Source: a virus
Virus record (IMG/VR): IMGVR_UViG_3300050119_000036
Span: 1 to 26,055 of that record
Length of the DNA: 26,055 bases
Reading direction: 5' to 3' (one strand)
Numbering within the stretch: the first letter of the stretch is position 1; each line of letters opens with the position of its first letter. Under the pieces are notes generated by a model. The model had not been told where the DNA came from, did not search any database, and saw nothing but the letters and a program-made list of their open reading frames with translations. The translations under genes and the position numbers were made by a program. This document shows positions 13,301 to 21,475 of this stretch, piece by piece.

Positions 13301-13479
13301 CAGGTACTCCCGCAGATAGTGTCCGAGAGGACGACGGATGGCGAGGTGTCCGAGGGTACGAAGCATGGGGCGGTGTCGAAGAGAACGGCGCACGGGGCCA
13401 GGTCGGCCAGCGTCGCCACGGGCGACGTGTCGCCCAGCAGCGCGCTTGGCGCGCACTCCGAGGCAGCTACTTCAGGCAT
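13300..13479 (-). CDS. Miniprotein with nine-residue DT repeats
   Basis: A 59-residue product with ATG after an excellent AGGAGG site. After the first 16 residues the chain falls into a nine-residue period: DTSPVATLA, DLAPCAVLF, DTAPCFVPS, DTSPSVVLS, then DTICGST. Asp, Pro and a hydrophobic pair recur at fixed spacing. Cys residues sit at 9, 30, 39 and 57. I know no family with this exact repeat. It lies between a capsid-region glycosyltransferase and the Ig-like protein, and the regular Ser/Thr sites could be modified by the glycosyltransferase, which is speculation. Confidence 0.65.
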   Translation of the reverse strand: MPEVAASECAPSALLGDTSPVATLADLAPCAVLFDTAPCFVPSDTSPSVVLSDTICGST

Positions 13480-15070
13480 GTGCCTTCCTCCTGCGAGCCT
13501 TGCGGTTCGGCGTGGCCCCGGGGCCTTCACCACCAGGGGCGGTGCCAATAGTGCCCGCGGGGCCACGTTGCGTTTCCGTCTCGGCCGACTGTCCCAACGC
13601 AACACGGGCCCGAGACAGGAACAGCGCCTTGTCGGCCTCGACGGTCTCCATTCCCTTGCGGTAGACATCGTCATCGGCGGCCTTGCCGGACATCGGGTGC
13701 AGGTGCTCCACCTGCGAACCGAGCGCGGACTGAAATACGTTACGTTGCTTTGCCGCGGCGGTCCACTCGTCGTCACAGTACCAATGGCCGTAGCCCTCGT
13801 GCACAACGATGCCGGGGCCATCGAAAAAGGTGGCGCCCACCGTATCAATATACTCGCGGGAAATAAGCGGGTGTGTTGCGTGCTCTCCCCTCTGGACACG
13901 GAGGTTCAGCAGGTCGTTAGTGCCAACCACCTTGGCGCCGTAGCGCCGCGCCACGTCCTGGGCCTGGTCGAGCCAGCCGGGGCGGAAGAACACATCATCC
14001 CCGACCAGGAGAATCCACGGGGTTTGGGACTGTGCCTCGGCCGCCTCGGCGGTCCAGGTGTCGTCGACGGTCAGGAAGTGGTACGCCCAGTTCACCTTCT
14101 CGGCAAACGTGCCGGGGTGCTCCAGCGCCCGCGCGCCGTACTTCTTGACCTCTGCGATCTCCTCGGCGTCACCCGGCTCACAAATGAAATACGCCTTGGT
14201 GAGCCCTGTCGTGGCCGTCAATGACTGCATTAGTGTTTTGACGTTCTGTGGGCGGTGTAATACGGGGATCAGAACGTCAACGCGCTCGGTTGCGGGCGGA
14301 GCCATGAAGCTCGCCCAGAAGTCCTCCTCTGCTACCCAGAGGGTCTTTTGGTGGGTCGTCCGTATCCCCGTGTGGACATATAGCGGGATCCCAAGCGTCA
14401 TCAGCCGGTAGCTGAAGCTCACGTCCTCGCCCATCTGCGATCGAATCGCGTGGGTGGCGACAGGCGCCGTTAGGTCCTCACCGCCGTCGGCGACACGGTT
14501 GAACCACGTCTCGCCGTAGGCTTCCTTCATCTGCTCAAGGACTGATCGGTGAATGATGATGCAGGCCCCACCCGTGGCGTGGCACTGGACGAGGGAGTTT
14601 GTTGGGTAGTGTTTGCGGCCGGTCATCCGTGAGACGCCATCGTCCAGCGTTCCAATGCCCGTGTGATTCATCCAGTCCATGATGACGGGGGTGGGGAAGC
14701 AGCGGTAGCCGCCTCTCCCGTCTGAGACGGCCTCGCGATACGCGAACGCTAGGCCGGCGACGACGGGCAGGTGGTGGGTCTCCGCAACGGCCAGCAGGAG
14801 CTCGAGGACGTTCGGCTCAAACCCCATGTCGCTGTCCAGAAAGAACAGCCATTGCTTGTCGGTCGAGAGGAGTTGCTCACACGCCTTATTCCTGGCCTCG
14901 GGAAGTCCCATTGTTCCCGACTTGATGTCGACGTAGCTGCTGATGCGCCGGGTGGTGGCCATGTCAAAACCCATCAGGTCCATAAGGGACCTCTGGAAGC
15001 TCGACGTGACCTCGTTTGTGTGGAGGTATGCCAGGACCACATCATGGGGCGCCACAGCCCGTTCTACCAA
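13472..15070 (-). CDS. Two-domain GT-A glycosyltransferase in head region
   Basis: A 532-residue protein with two glycosyltransferase-like halves. Half one (about 10-255) has a GT-A layout with WLFFLDSDMG (DSD at 79-81) and a later MGEDVSFSYRL acidic block (213-223). Half two (about 262-475) begins VDVLIPVLHRPQNV and has ILLVGDDVFF (357-362). The C-terminus is basic and low-complexity (RKARRRKAHA). Nucleotide-sugar-dependent transfer is expected. Two-domain enzymes of this kind are found among capsid genes of actinophages, where virion proteins can be glycosylated. The TTG start at 15070 overlaps the preceding gene; a GTG at 15055 is an alternative. Acceptor and sugar are unknown. Confidence 0.75.
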   Translation of the reverse strand: MVERAVAPHDVVLAYLHTNEVTSSFQRSLMDLMGFDMATTRRISSYVDIKSGTMGLPEARNKACEQLLSTDKQWLFFLDSDMGFEPNVLELLLAVAETHHLPVVAGLAFAYREAVSDGRGGYRCFPTPVIMDWMNHTGIGTLDDGVSRMTGRKHYPTNSLVQCHATGGACIIIHRSVLEQMKEAYGETWFNRVADGGEDLTAPVATHAIRSQMGEDVSFSYRLMTLGIPLYVHTGIRTTHQKTLWVAEEDFWASFMAPPATERVDVLIPVLHRPQNVKTLMQSLTATTGLTKAYFICEPGDAEEIAEVKKYGARALEHPGTFAEKVNWAYHFLTVDDTWTAEAAEAQSQTPWILLVGDDVFFRPGWLDQAQDVARRYGAKVVGTNDLLNLRVQRGEHATHPLISREYIDTVGATFFDGPGIVVHEGYGHWYCDDEWTAAAKQRNVFQSALGSQVEHLHPMSGKAADDDVYRKGMETVEADKALFLSRARVALGQSAETETQRGPAGTIGTAPGGEGPGATPNRKARRRKAHA

Positions 15071-15381
15071 CGCTGTGACGAGCCTTCCGGGACCTCGGGT
15101 GTACTACCACCTTCGGCGGCATCCGGTGTCTTAGAAGCCCGCTGGAACCGCCCAGCGATGCCTCTGGCGATGCCGGGGGTAGCGGTCGCGCGCTCGACCA
15201 CCGGCGCCGCAGCCGGGGGCACCGTGCGCCGGACGCGGTTCGGCTCGTCGGTGAACAGTTCGGGGCGAGCACGGACCAGCGGGTCTGCGGCGTCCCACGC
15301 CTCGGAGTCAACGATGTTATAGGGCAGCCCCTCGGCGCCCATGATCTGGCACGACGCCGCGCCAAAAACGATCCGGGTCAT
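15064..15381 (-). CDS. Small protein downstream of major capsid gene (105 aa)
   Basis: The ATG at 15381 has AGGAGGG upstream. The N-terminal 50 residues (TRIVFGAASCQIMGAEG and AWDAADPLVRARPELFTDEP) look folded; the 'wdaddPlv...PelF.depp.vrr' pattern recurs in small proteins right after the capsid gene in actinophages. The rest is Ala/Pro-rich and probably disordered. It may be a capsid accessory or neck protein. It is separated from the capsid gene by a stem-loop, the only untranslated gap in the head cluster apart from that before the portal. Confidence 0.65.
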   Translation of the reverse strand: MTRIVFGAASCQIMGAEGLPYNIVDSEAWDAADPLVRARPELFTDEPNRVRRTVPPAAAPVVERATATPGIARGIAGRFQRASKTPDAAEGGSTPEVPEGSSQRW

Positions 15382-15412
15382 GTATTCCCTCCTACGAGCG
15401 ACGGCCCCCAAA

Positions 15413-15453
15413 CCGGCGTCACTGGTCCAGATTTTTCGCTGGGGTGACGCCGG
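15413..15453 (-). promoter_or_regulatory. Stem-loop after the major capsid gene
   Basis: Perfect 10-bp arms CCGGCGTCAC (15413-15422) and GTGACGCCGG (15444-15453) enclose a 21-base loop that has an inner CCAG/CTGG pairing. It lies in the short gap between the capsid stop and the next ribosome site. No T-run follows, so partial attenuation or protection of the capsid mRNA 3' end are more likely than full termination. Confidence 0.6.
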
Positions 15454-15468
15454 CAGGAGGGGTCGAAG

Positions 15469-16923
15469 CTATGAAGCCGATCCGCCCAAGTACCTGAACG
15501 GTAGCGGAGAATCGACGTTGTAGCCGTGACGGCTGAACGACAGGATGCCGCGCTGCCCATTGGGCCGCCCGGTGGCAGTGTCAAACAGGTTCGGAATAAG
15601 CTCGGTGCTCATTCCGACGCGCTGGACCAGTACGAAGTGGGAGAAGTCTCCCAGCACCGCAAGTTGCACCGACGTGCTCGTGGTTCCGGTGAATGCCGGC
15701 GAGTAGTCAGACAGGATGATGGGCCTACCCACGAGGGCGGGCTCATTCGGGGCCAGCAGGTTGATGGTGAAGTCAGCCAGCGCAAGGTTCTGAGATCCAG
15801 AGGCCCCATTACCGAACGCCCGGATGACGCTCTCAACCGACGTATTCATGAGCCATGTCGAACGCTGACGGAACAGTTCCGGGAGCGAACTCCATGCCGC
15901 ACGAATGTCGACCGCGCCGAGGGTGCCCGCCGTGGTGACGGCCACGCGGGAGCCGGTGGTTCCGGCAAGCGCGGTGTAGATACCGGTAGGAGCGGACGAA
16001 CTGCTCCCGGTCATGGTCCCCTGCGCGAGCAGGTTAACATACCCTTGTGCCAGCGTTGCCGCGATCTCATCCGCGAACCCGCCAGGAATGTCCTGGTCAA
16101 GCTCGTACGAGAACGGCACGAAGCCGGTTGCACGGTACACGGGGATGACAGGCTGCGCCAGGATTGGCGAGCCGTCCGCCACGACCGACGCCTCAGCGCC
16201 GTACGTGAACGTCATACCCGTTGACGTGACGCCACGGTAGGCGTCGGTCTCCACCTGGACCACCTTCATCACGGACAGGATCGGGGCGTCCGACGCTCCG
16301 CTGGTCAGGATGATGGTCGGGTCAATCGTGATCGGAATGGCGTATCCGCCGCCACTGTTGCTGCCCTCACTGGACCTACGCTCGATGCTGGATGCCTTCA
16401 CTGCGTCAATCGCAGCGCCTTCCTCAGCGGTAAAGCGGGGATTGGTCTGGAGCAGGGTCTTGCGATACGCGCTGCGGTACGCGTCCGACTCGGTCAGGAT
16501 TGCCCGCTCGGCAATCGACCGCGCACTCACGTCAGTCGCGCCATCGAACAGCCGGGCAACCGTGTCCTGCTGCTTCGCGCTGAGACGCTTCCCGCGCGAC
16601 TCAAGGACTCGCATCCCAGCGTCACGCATCTCCGCAGTAGACGCGCTGCGGGTGTCCACGTCGAACGGCGACTTGGAGTTGATCTGGCCCGGTGCCACAT
16701 GCTCCCCGTCGACCTTGTCGGTGGTCTTGCTGGCGATCTCAGCGACCTTGCGGGCGCGAGTCTCCAGTTCGGTCAGGGACGCGACCGCCGCTTCCCCTTC
16801 CGCGATAGCTGCCGCGAAGCGAGTTTCCTCCTCCTCGGACAGGTCCTCGGTCGTGTCCGCAAAAGCACGGATCTCGGCCTTCAGGGCCTCGACCTGTGCG
16901 CGGACCTCAACTAACTTTGCCAT
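15469..16923 (-). CDS. Major capsid protein, HK97 fold
   Basis: A 484-residue protein. Residues about 1-75 are a charged coiled coil (VRAQVEALKAEIRAFADT) that fits an HK97-type delta domain acting as internal scaffold and normally removed by the prohead protease. The main fold begins near GGGYAIPITIDPTIILTSG, followed by VVQVETDAYRGV, the E-loop and P-domain region, and a C-terminal block including STELIPNLFDTATGRPNGQRG and FSRHGYNVDSPLPFRYL. The ATG is within the end of the protease gene, allowing coupling. It assembles the icosahedral shell. The cleavage site cannot be placed by eye. Confidence 0.92.
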   Translation of the reverse strand: MAKLVEVRAQVEALKAEIRAFADTTEDLSEEEETRFAAAIAEGEAAVASLTELETRARKVAEIASKTTDKVDGEHVAPGQINSKSPFDVDTRSASTAEMRDAGMRVLESRGKRLSAKQQDTVARLFDGATDVSARSIAERAILTESDAYRSAYRKTLLQTNPRFTAEEGAAIDAVKASSIERRSSEGSNSGGGYAIPITIDPTIILTSGASDAPILSVMKVVQVETDAYRGVTSTGMTFTYGAEASVVADGSPILAQPVIPVYRATGFVPFSYELDQDIPGGFADEIAATLAQGYVNLLAQGTMTGSSSSAPTGIYTALAGTTGSRVAVTTAGTLGAVDIRAAWSSLPELFRQRSTWLMNTSVESVIRAFGNGASGSQNLALADFTINLLAPNEPALVGRPIILSDYSPAFTGTTSTSVQLAVLGDFSHFVLVQRVGMSTELIPNLFDTATGRPNGQRGILSFSRHGYNVDSPLPFRYLGGSAS

Positions 16924-17747
16924 TACTTTCCAAATGTTAATAGGGCCATGGCGCGCCTGTACGACTGCGAAGTGCGCCGTTCTTGCGACCCGGAGCCAGC
17001 CTTGCCGCCCTCTGGGTCTGTGTCGTTCGCCGGGTCGAGGGCGCTGGCCTTGTCACGCGCCTCGTTCAACATCCGCTCCACAACGCGGGGGCTTGTGCGG
17101 CTGATCAGGTCAGCCACGAAACGCCCGTCGTGGAGTAGGTGTCGGTAATATTCGTCGGTTCCAGAGCGCACGGCGGCTGACGCCGACGCTGAGGCAGCGA
17201 AGGCGACGGGTCCGAACTCGAACACCTTCGCCTCGACAATGGAGCGCCGGTCCAGCCCTTCGGGGTTGACCGAGCTAACCTTCCCGCGCTCCCACTTGTC
17301 GGCCGGGACCGTGAACTGGAAGCTCGCGCCCAGCTGAGACCCGGTCTTGGTTCCATCAAGCAGGCGGCCCTCCAGCGCCGGCACGATAAAGTTCTTGTTG
17401 TAGTCGGTGTCCAGCAGCGACACGGTGTACGCCGCGCCGGTCTCGTCCTCGGCTAGACTCGTGATCGGGCCTAGCGGCTTGCTGCCCAGCGCCGGGTCGA
17501 GCCCATGCGCAAACAGACAGCGCATCCCGCCCCGGTCGTTCGCGATTGTGTTCGTGAACGCCCCGGGGAGCACGCGCTCCAGATAGCGGCCCTCGGTCGC
17601 GCTGTCCACGGTATACCACGAGTTGAACGTGCTGAAATGGCCGTATAGCTCCCCCACGGTCACGCCCAGCGCTTCGCGCAACTCCAGCGCACCGGGAATG
17701 AATGACGAGCGGATCTGACGAGCTTCGTGGTCGGTGGGGTTTCTCAC
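16923..17747 (-). CDS. Prohead protease (HK97 gp4-like, family U35)
   Basis: A 274-residue serine protease of the herpesvirus-like fold. The catalytic His is in CLFAHGLDPALG (His81), with the following 'LGSKPLG' expected in this family; the catalytic Ser is in SQLGASFQFTV (Ser142); an acidic helper lies in SIVEAKVFEFGPVAF (about 170-184). It matures the capsid by removing the scaffold part of the major capsid protein and then itself. The C-terminal 60 residues are charged and poorly ordered. The GTG start overlaps the portal stop (GTGA). The gene order portal, protease, capsid is classic. Confidence 0.9.
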   Translation of the reverse strand: MRNPTDHEARQIRSSFIPGALELREALGVTVGELYGHFSTFNSWYTVDSATEGRYLERVLPGAFTNTIANDRGGMRCLFAHGLDPALGSKPLGPITSLAEDETGAAYTVSLLDTDYNKNFIVPALEGRLLDGTKTGSQLGASFQFTVPADKWERGKVSSVNPEGLDRRSIVEAKVFEFGPVAFAASASASAAVRSGTDEYYRHLLHDGRFVADLISRTSPRVVERMLNEARDKASALDPANDTDPEGGKAGSGSQERRTSQSYRRAMALLTFGK

Positions 17748-19252
17748 TTGGCGGTTCCTTTATCTGGCGTGGCGTCGGGCTGAGCGTCCGAACCATCCGC
17801 CGGCGCGGGGTTCAGGTGCGCGTCCATGATGGGGTTTGGCGGCGGGACGGGTGCGACGGGGACGGGCTTGGGCGGTGGCTTCTTGGCGGTCTTGAGCGCC
17901 TGTGCGCCTAGCTGCTCCGCCTGGTCGTAGGTCTCCGACTGCAACTGGATCGTGACGAGCCCGGTGTGCTCCAGATTGCTCCAGTCGCTGGTCGTGATGG
18001 CGGTGACGATGGACTCTGGGTCGAACCCGGCGATTACCAGCTGCTGCATCGTGGCCGCGTCAGCCTGCCGCACGGAGGCGGCGTCCTGCATGTCGGCCTG
18101 TAGGAAGGCGACATCGGAATCGTCGTACCAGAGGCGCTGGCCCGTGGGCGGGACGATGAGTGTCTCAAGCGCGCCGGCACATGCCCGCCACAGCGGGCGG
18201 ATCGTGGCGTCCGTGAACCGGCGCCGGGTCGCGGCGTAGTTGCCCGCGTTCAGCGCCGAGCCCTTCAGACCCTCGGAGAGGCCCAGAATGGAGGCCGGAA
18301 CACCGGCCGCGGCGGCGATGCGGGTCTCGCCCTGGGACATCGTGGCGTTCATCGCCAGGTCGTTGAAGTTCGAGCCGACCACCTTGATGTCGACACCGGA
18401 GCCGACGTACAGGGTCTTGAACCCCTGCTGCGGCCCCGTGTGGGTCGACTCCATCCGCTCCTTGAATGAGTTGAACGCGTCAGGGCCGACAGGGTCGGTG
18501 AACTGGACGACGAGGTTCGGCGTCGCCGCATTGCGGAGGAATGAATGTTTATAGTCCACGAGGTCCAAATCGGCCTGCACGTCCGGGAGCAGCGACTGGA
18601 GCCACGAGGCGCCCCGGAACTGGTGGATCGGGTCGGGCATCGGGCGGTAGTGGACCACCTCCTGCGGCGTGAAGATCGCAACGGAGTGCTCGTTCTTGTC
18701 GTGGACCGCGTACCCGATGAGCGTGGTGCCGAACGCCTTGCCGGTAAGCTCGTCCTCCACGTCGCCGGTCAGGATGTGTACTCTGCCCGGGTCCAGGCGT
18801 GACAGTTGATTGGCAACGCCTGGGGTGCGAACCCAGTAGGAGTTGCCATACAGCGACGCGTCGAGCTCCATACGGGCGAGGAGGTCGCTGGTGGTGGCCT
18901 GCGGCCACGGGTGGGCCAGCAGCTGTAGCCCCGGACCATCCGAGATGAGGCCGGGCCGGCCGTTCTTATACTTCTGGAACACGAACCGCGGCTCGGAGAA
19001 CACTGCGCCGCGGACCATGCAGCACATCATCACGATGGGGTCGCGGGTGGCTTCCTTGGCCTTCATCTCGGCCAGGCCGCCGGTCGGGACGATGTAGTTC
19101 ACCCCGTTGAAGGACATCGATTCGAACATACGGAGCCAGTCCGGTATGCTCAATCCGGCCGCCGGTCCAGAATATCTGAGTTCGGTCGGGGGCCCCACCG
19201 TCAACGCGGTCCCCGCGCCAGGCCTATTGAGCAGGCGATCTATTAGACTCAA
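17744..19252 (-). CDS. Portal protein (HK97-type)
   Basis: A 502-residue protein that forms the dodecameric DNA entry ring. Family features: an N-terminal hydrophobic/basic part, KEATRDPIVMMCCMVRGAVF, SDLLARMELDASLYGNSYW, LDPGRVHIL, EVVHYRP, the GASWLQSLLPDVQADLDL block, and the GETRIAAAAGVPASILGLSE segment typical of the clip/stem region. The last 70 residues are Pro/Ala/Asp-rich and disordered. I accept a TTG start (19252) because GGAG lies six bases upstream and no better start exists. About 100 bases separate it from the terminase stop, the longest gap within the head cluster. Confidence 0.9.
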   Translation of the reverse strand: MSLIDRLLNRPGAGTALTVGPPTELRYSGPAAGLSIPDWLRMFESMSFNGVNYIVPTGGLAEMKAKEATRDPIVMMCCMVRGAVFSEPRFVFQKYKNGRPGLISDGPGLQLLAHPWPQATTSDLLARMELDASLYGNSYWVRTPGVANQLSRLDPGRVHILTGDVEDELTGKAFGTTLIGYAVHDKNEHSVAIFTPQEVVHYRPMPDPIHQFRGASWLQSLLPDVQADLDLVDYKHSFLRNAATPNLVVQFTDPVGPDAFNSFKERMESTHTGPQQGFKTLYVGSGVDIKVVGSNFNDLAMNATMSQGETRIAAAAGVPASILGLSEGLKGSALNAGNYAATRRRFTDATIRPLWRACAGALETLIVPPTGQRLWYDDSDVAFLQADMQDAASVRQADAATMQQLVIAGFDPESIVTAITTSDWSNLEHTGLVTIQLQSETYDQAEQLGAQALKTAKKPPPKPVPVAPVPPPNPIMDAHLNPAPADGSDAQPDATPDKGTAK

Positions 19253-19349
19253 CGTGGGCTCCAGTATGGTCGTCCAGGATGGCCGCTACGGCCTCTGGGA
19301 GCGATTCTAAGCCACGACAGCCGGTGCCATGGTGTAACGGGACCTCGGG

Positions 19350-20750
19350 TCAGCCAAACTCCATCCAGACGGTGTTTGCCCGCTTCGCCTTGTCGTAGGC
19401 GAGCGTGAGGGCGACGAGGGGGCTCAGGTCGGTCGAGGTGGCCTTCCGCGACCACATCCAGGCGTCACCCGACTCGCGCCGCCGAGCGCCCGCGACCGCG
19501 GCATCGAGCCGAGGGTGGCGCCTAACCGCAATCTGTCCATCGGCGACAGCGTCGAACAGCCGCCCGCACGCCTGGGCAACCTGGACGAAGCTGTAGTCAT
19601 AGACCTTCACGCCCTTCGCCTCGATCTCGGGCATGAACATGCCCGCCGGCCCGCGAGCGTCGAGGACAACGCCGGTGTTCTGCTTCAGCGCGACCTCGGT
19701 GGCGCGATCTATGAGCCGCGAGACGGGAAGTCCTGCCTCGATCACCTCGCAGCGCCCAGACGAGTCGGCAACGACGATTGCCGCCGCCGTCCGCTCCGCG
19801 TTCAGGTCGATGCCGAACATCAAACCGCCCGCAGGCGCTACGTCGGCTGAGTTGCAGGCGTTCCAGAGCGCGGCGGGCAGGACGCGCTCTTCCGCGGTGG
19901 TCCACTGGTTCAGGAACGCCCGTCGGAACTCGTCCTCGTTCATTGTCCGAAAGGCGTGTTCCACGACGGACTGGTCGATTGTGTGGCCCAGGGCAGGCAT
20001 GCAGCGTCGCCAGGCGTTGCGGTCGGCCGGATCGTCGTCATCCTCGGCCGACCACTCGAAGTAGGCCATCCCCGTGGTCAGCCCGTTGGTGACGGCATCG
20101 CGGCCCGCGTCGACCTTGCGTTTCAGGTAGACAGAGCCTTCGTACCCAGCGGTGGAGACGATGAGGATTTGCGCAGCCCTCCGCGTCGCCATCGACGGGA
20201 TCAGCGCCTGCTCGCGCCGGTCGTCCAGGTCCATCCACGACTCGTCAAGGACCGCGAGGTCGGTGACGGCCCCGTGGCCGGCTGACAGGGACGATGCGAC
20301 GACGTTGATGCGGGAGCCGCCCTTGAACAGAATCCCCTCACCACCGCTTACGCGGAACACGTGCTCCACCGCGGCGGACAGCGCCGACCGCATCAGGATC
20401 GGCGCCTGGTCGTCGATCAGCTTCTTCCGCGCCTCGAAGCCGGTCTGGGCCGTGTACGCGATGTTCTGCGGGCTGCCGAACTTCAGCGCCCGATGAACTT
20501 CAAGCGCTAGGCAGAGGCTCGTCTTGCCGCTTTGCCTGGGGACCAGCACCACGATCTCGCGGTACGCGGGGAGGCCGTTTGGCAGCATCTCCAGCGCCAC
20601 GTCTGCCACCTGCGCCTGCCACGGCTGCAGCGGCGTCCCCAGGAGCTCCGCTACGATCGCGACTTCGTTTCCGAGCGACTTGCGGCTGGGCGTCCGGGGC
20701 GGGGCCCACCTTGGACGACAGCGCCGCGAGGAGGGCTTCGTACTGGTCAA
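19350..20750 (-). CDS. terL: Terminase large subunit (start uncertain)
   Basis: Numbered from a TTG at 20750 (466 residues). Walker A VPRQSGKT (70-77), Walker B LAVLDE (165-170), coupling motif IVSTAG (197-202), then a nuclease domain with Asp315 (MFGIDLNAE), Asp364 (VVLDARG) and Asp441. It cuts concatemers and drives packaging through the portal. The family-like N-terminus APPRTPS starts at about residue 16. No ATG or GTG start exists in frame just before it. The TTG has AGGAGGAG upstream, but lies inside the small terminase frame. Skipping one base at a CCC codon (20699-20703) would instead join small and large subunits. The product is certain; the start is not. Confidence 0.9.
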   Translation of the reverse strand: MTSTKPSSRRCRPRWAPPRTPSRKSLGNEVAIVAELLGTPLQPWQAQVADVALEMLPNGLPAYREIVVLVPRQSGKTSLCLALEVHRALKFGSPQNIAYTAQTGFEARKKLIDDQAPILMRSALSAAVEHVFRVSGGEGILFKGGSRINVVASSLSAGHGAVTDLAVLDESWMDLDDRREQALIPSMATRRAAQILIVSTAGYEGSVYLKRKVDAGRDAVTNGLTTGMAYFEWSAEDDDDPADRNAWRRCMPALGHTIDQSVVEHAFRTMNEDEFRRAFLNQWTTAEERVLPAALWNACNSADVAPAGGLMFGIDLNAERTAAAIVVADSSGRCEVIEAGLPVSRLIDRATEVALKQNTGVVLDARGPAGMFMPEIEAKGVKVYDYSFVQVAQACGRLFDAVADGQIAVRRHPRLDAAVAGARRRESGDAWMWSRKATSTDLSPLVALTLAYDKAKRANTVWMEFG

Positions 20751-21045
20751 CCTTCTCCTCCTCACTTGCTCCGTGTCGGAGCTCAAGCTCAGCGGCTCGA
20801 TATTCCTTCCACATCTGGCTGTTGCCTGACGAGAAGCCATCCACCTGATCGGCAAGTGACCTGAACGCCGCCACCCTTGCGGTGTCAGCGCCTTCGTGGA
20901 TCACTCCCTCCTTGTCGAGCGCGTCGATGGTCAGTTCTGCCGCTGCCCGGTTCGGCCCAATGGGCTCACCAGCCACCGTGCCGCCCAGCACCCTCGCAGC
21001 GCCTTCGCGAAGGTCGTCGCCTCCGACGCGCTGGTTAGCCGGCAT
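20500..21045 (-). CDS. terS: Terminase small subunit (3' part of frame doubtful)
   Basis: ATG at 21045 overlaps the previous gene. Residues 1-110 look like actinophage small terminases: ELTIDALDKEGVI, DTARVAAFRSLADQVD and NSQMWKEYRAAELELR, followed by an acidic EEEKVDQYEALLAALSSKVG. It should recognise phage DNA and regulate the large subunit. After SSKVG (residue about 113) the frame becomes a monotonous Arg/Ala/Gly/Pro stretch that overlaps the large-subunit gene by about 200 bases and looks like an out-of-frame shadow. The true protein may end near here by frameshift, or an indel may exist in the assembly. Confidence 0.7.
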   Translation of the reverse strand: MPANQRVGGDDLREGAARVLGGTVAGEPIGPNRAAAELTIDALDKEGVIHEGADTARVAAFRSLADQVDGFSSGNSQMWKEYRAAELELRHGASEEEKVDQYEALLAALSSKVGPAPDAQPQVARKRSRDRSGAPGDAAAAVAGAGGRRGAGDAAKRPPRVPRDRGAGPQAKRQDEPLPSA

Positions 21046-21223
21046 GGCGATTCGCCTGATGCAGCCGGCCAGCCTCGGCGGCCCGCTCAACATCCTCGAA
21101 GCCGTGCACCTTCCCCCGGGAGCCGTGGTCGCCAATAATGGTCTTGCACAGCGAACAGTGATAGAACCAGCGCTTGCGCCGGTCGACAGTCATATAGCCG
21201 GTCGCGTCGGGCTCCTCAGCCAC
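21035..21223 (-). CDS. Small zinc-finger-like protein (62 aa)
   Basis: A GTG start with GGAGGC upstream. A C-x2-C pair (Cys23, Cys26) and H-x4-H (His55, His60) would make a C2H2-type metal site spanning a basic middle part (SRGKVHGFEDVERAA). Such small zinc-binding proteins are common before terminase genes in actinophages. It could bind DNA or RNA; no closer family recognised. It overlaps both neighbours by 8-11 bases. Confidence 0.65.
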   Translation of the reverse strand: MAEEPDATGYMTVDRRKRWFYHCSLCKTIIGDHGSRGKVHGFEDVERAAEAGRLHQANRHAG

Positions 21224-21410
21224 GGTGAACGCCTCCTGGCCCGTGCGCCTCGCCCCCTAGACACTTTGAGCAGGCAAAGTAGTGCTCCTGGACGGTCAGG
21301 TAGGCCGCGAACCGATCCGGGTTGCGCCGCAAGGCGCGAACCATGTCGCGCCGCTCCTTCCCGGTCGTCAGACCGGGGACGGGTGGGGCGTAGGGCCGCG
21401 AACGGGTCAT
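21216..21410 (-). CDS. Hypothetical CxxC protein (64 aa)
   Basis: The ATG at 21410 has GGAGGG six bases upstream. The product has a Pro-rich start, a basic helix (GKERRDMVRALRRNPDRFAA) and a C-terminal HYFACSKCLGGEAHG stretch with a C-x2-C pair flanked by His43 and His56, possibly one metal site. It directly precedes the other small zinc-ligand protein, and the two could act together. No family recognised. Confidence 0.6.
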   Translation of the reverse strand: MTRSRPYAPPVPGLTTGKERRDMVRALRRNPDRFAAYLTVQEHYFACSKCLGGEAHGPGGVHRG

Positions 21411-21475
21411 TGTCGGCCCTCCAAGCGGGGTCTGGCCTTTCCGGCTTGACGCAAAAACTGTTGACACTGGGTCAT
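21407..21475 (-). CDS. Possible micro-ORF (22 aa)
   Basis: A 22-codon frame starts at an ATG overlapping the stop of the next upstream small frame and ends with TGA overlapping the ATG of the 64-residue gene. The product is basic (MTQCQQFLRQAGKARPRLEG). Only the overlap pattern supports it; it could be a leader for the next gene. Confidence 0.3.
   Translation of the reverse strand: MTQCQQFLRQAGKARPRLEGRQ

Noticed and set aside
13007-14224. Long plus-strand open frame (405 codons)
   Set aside because: Spans several well-supported minus-strand genes, has Arg/Gly/Val-rich composition typical of shadow frames, and shows no domain.
19253-19349. Small gene between large terminase and portal
   Set aside because: Only frames of 7-16 codons without a ribosome site, or a shadow continuing the terminase 3' end.
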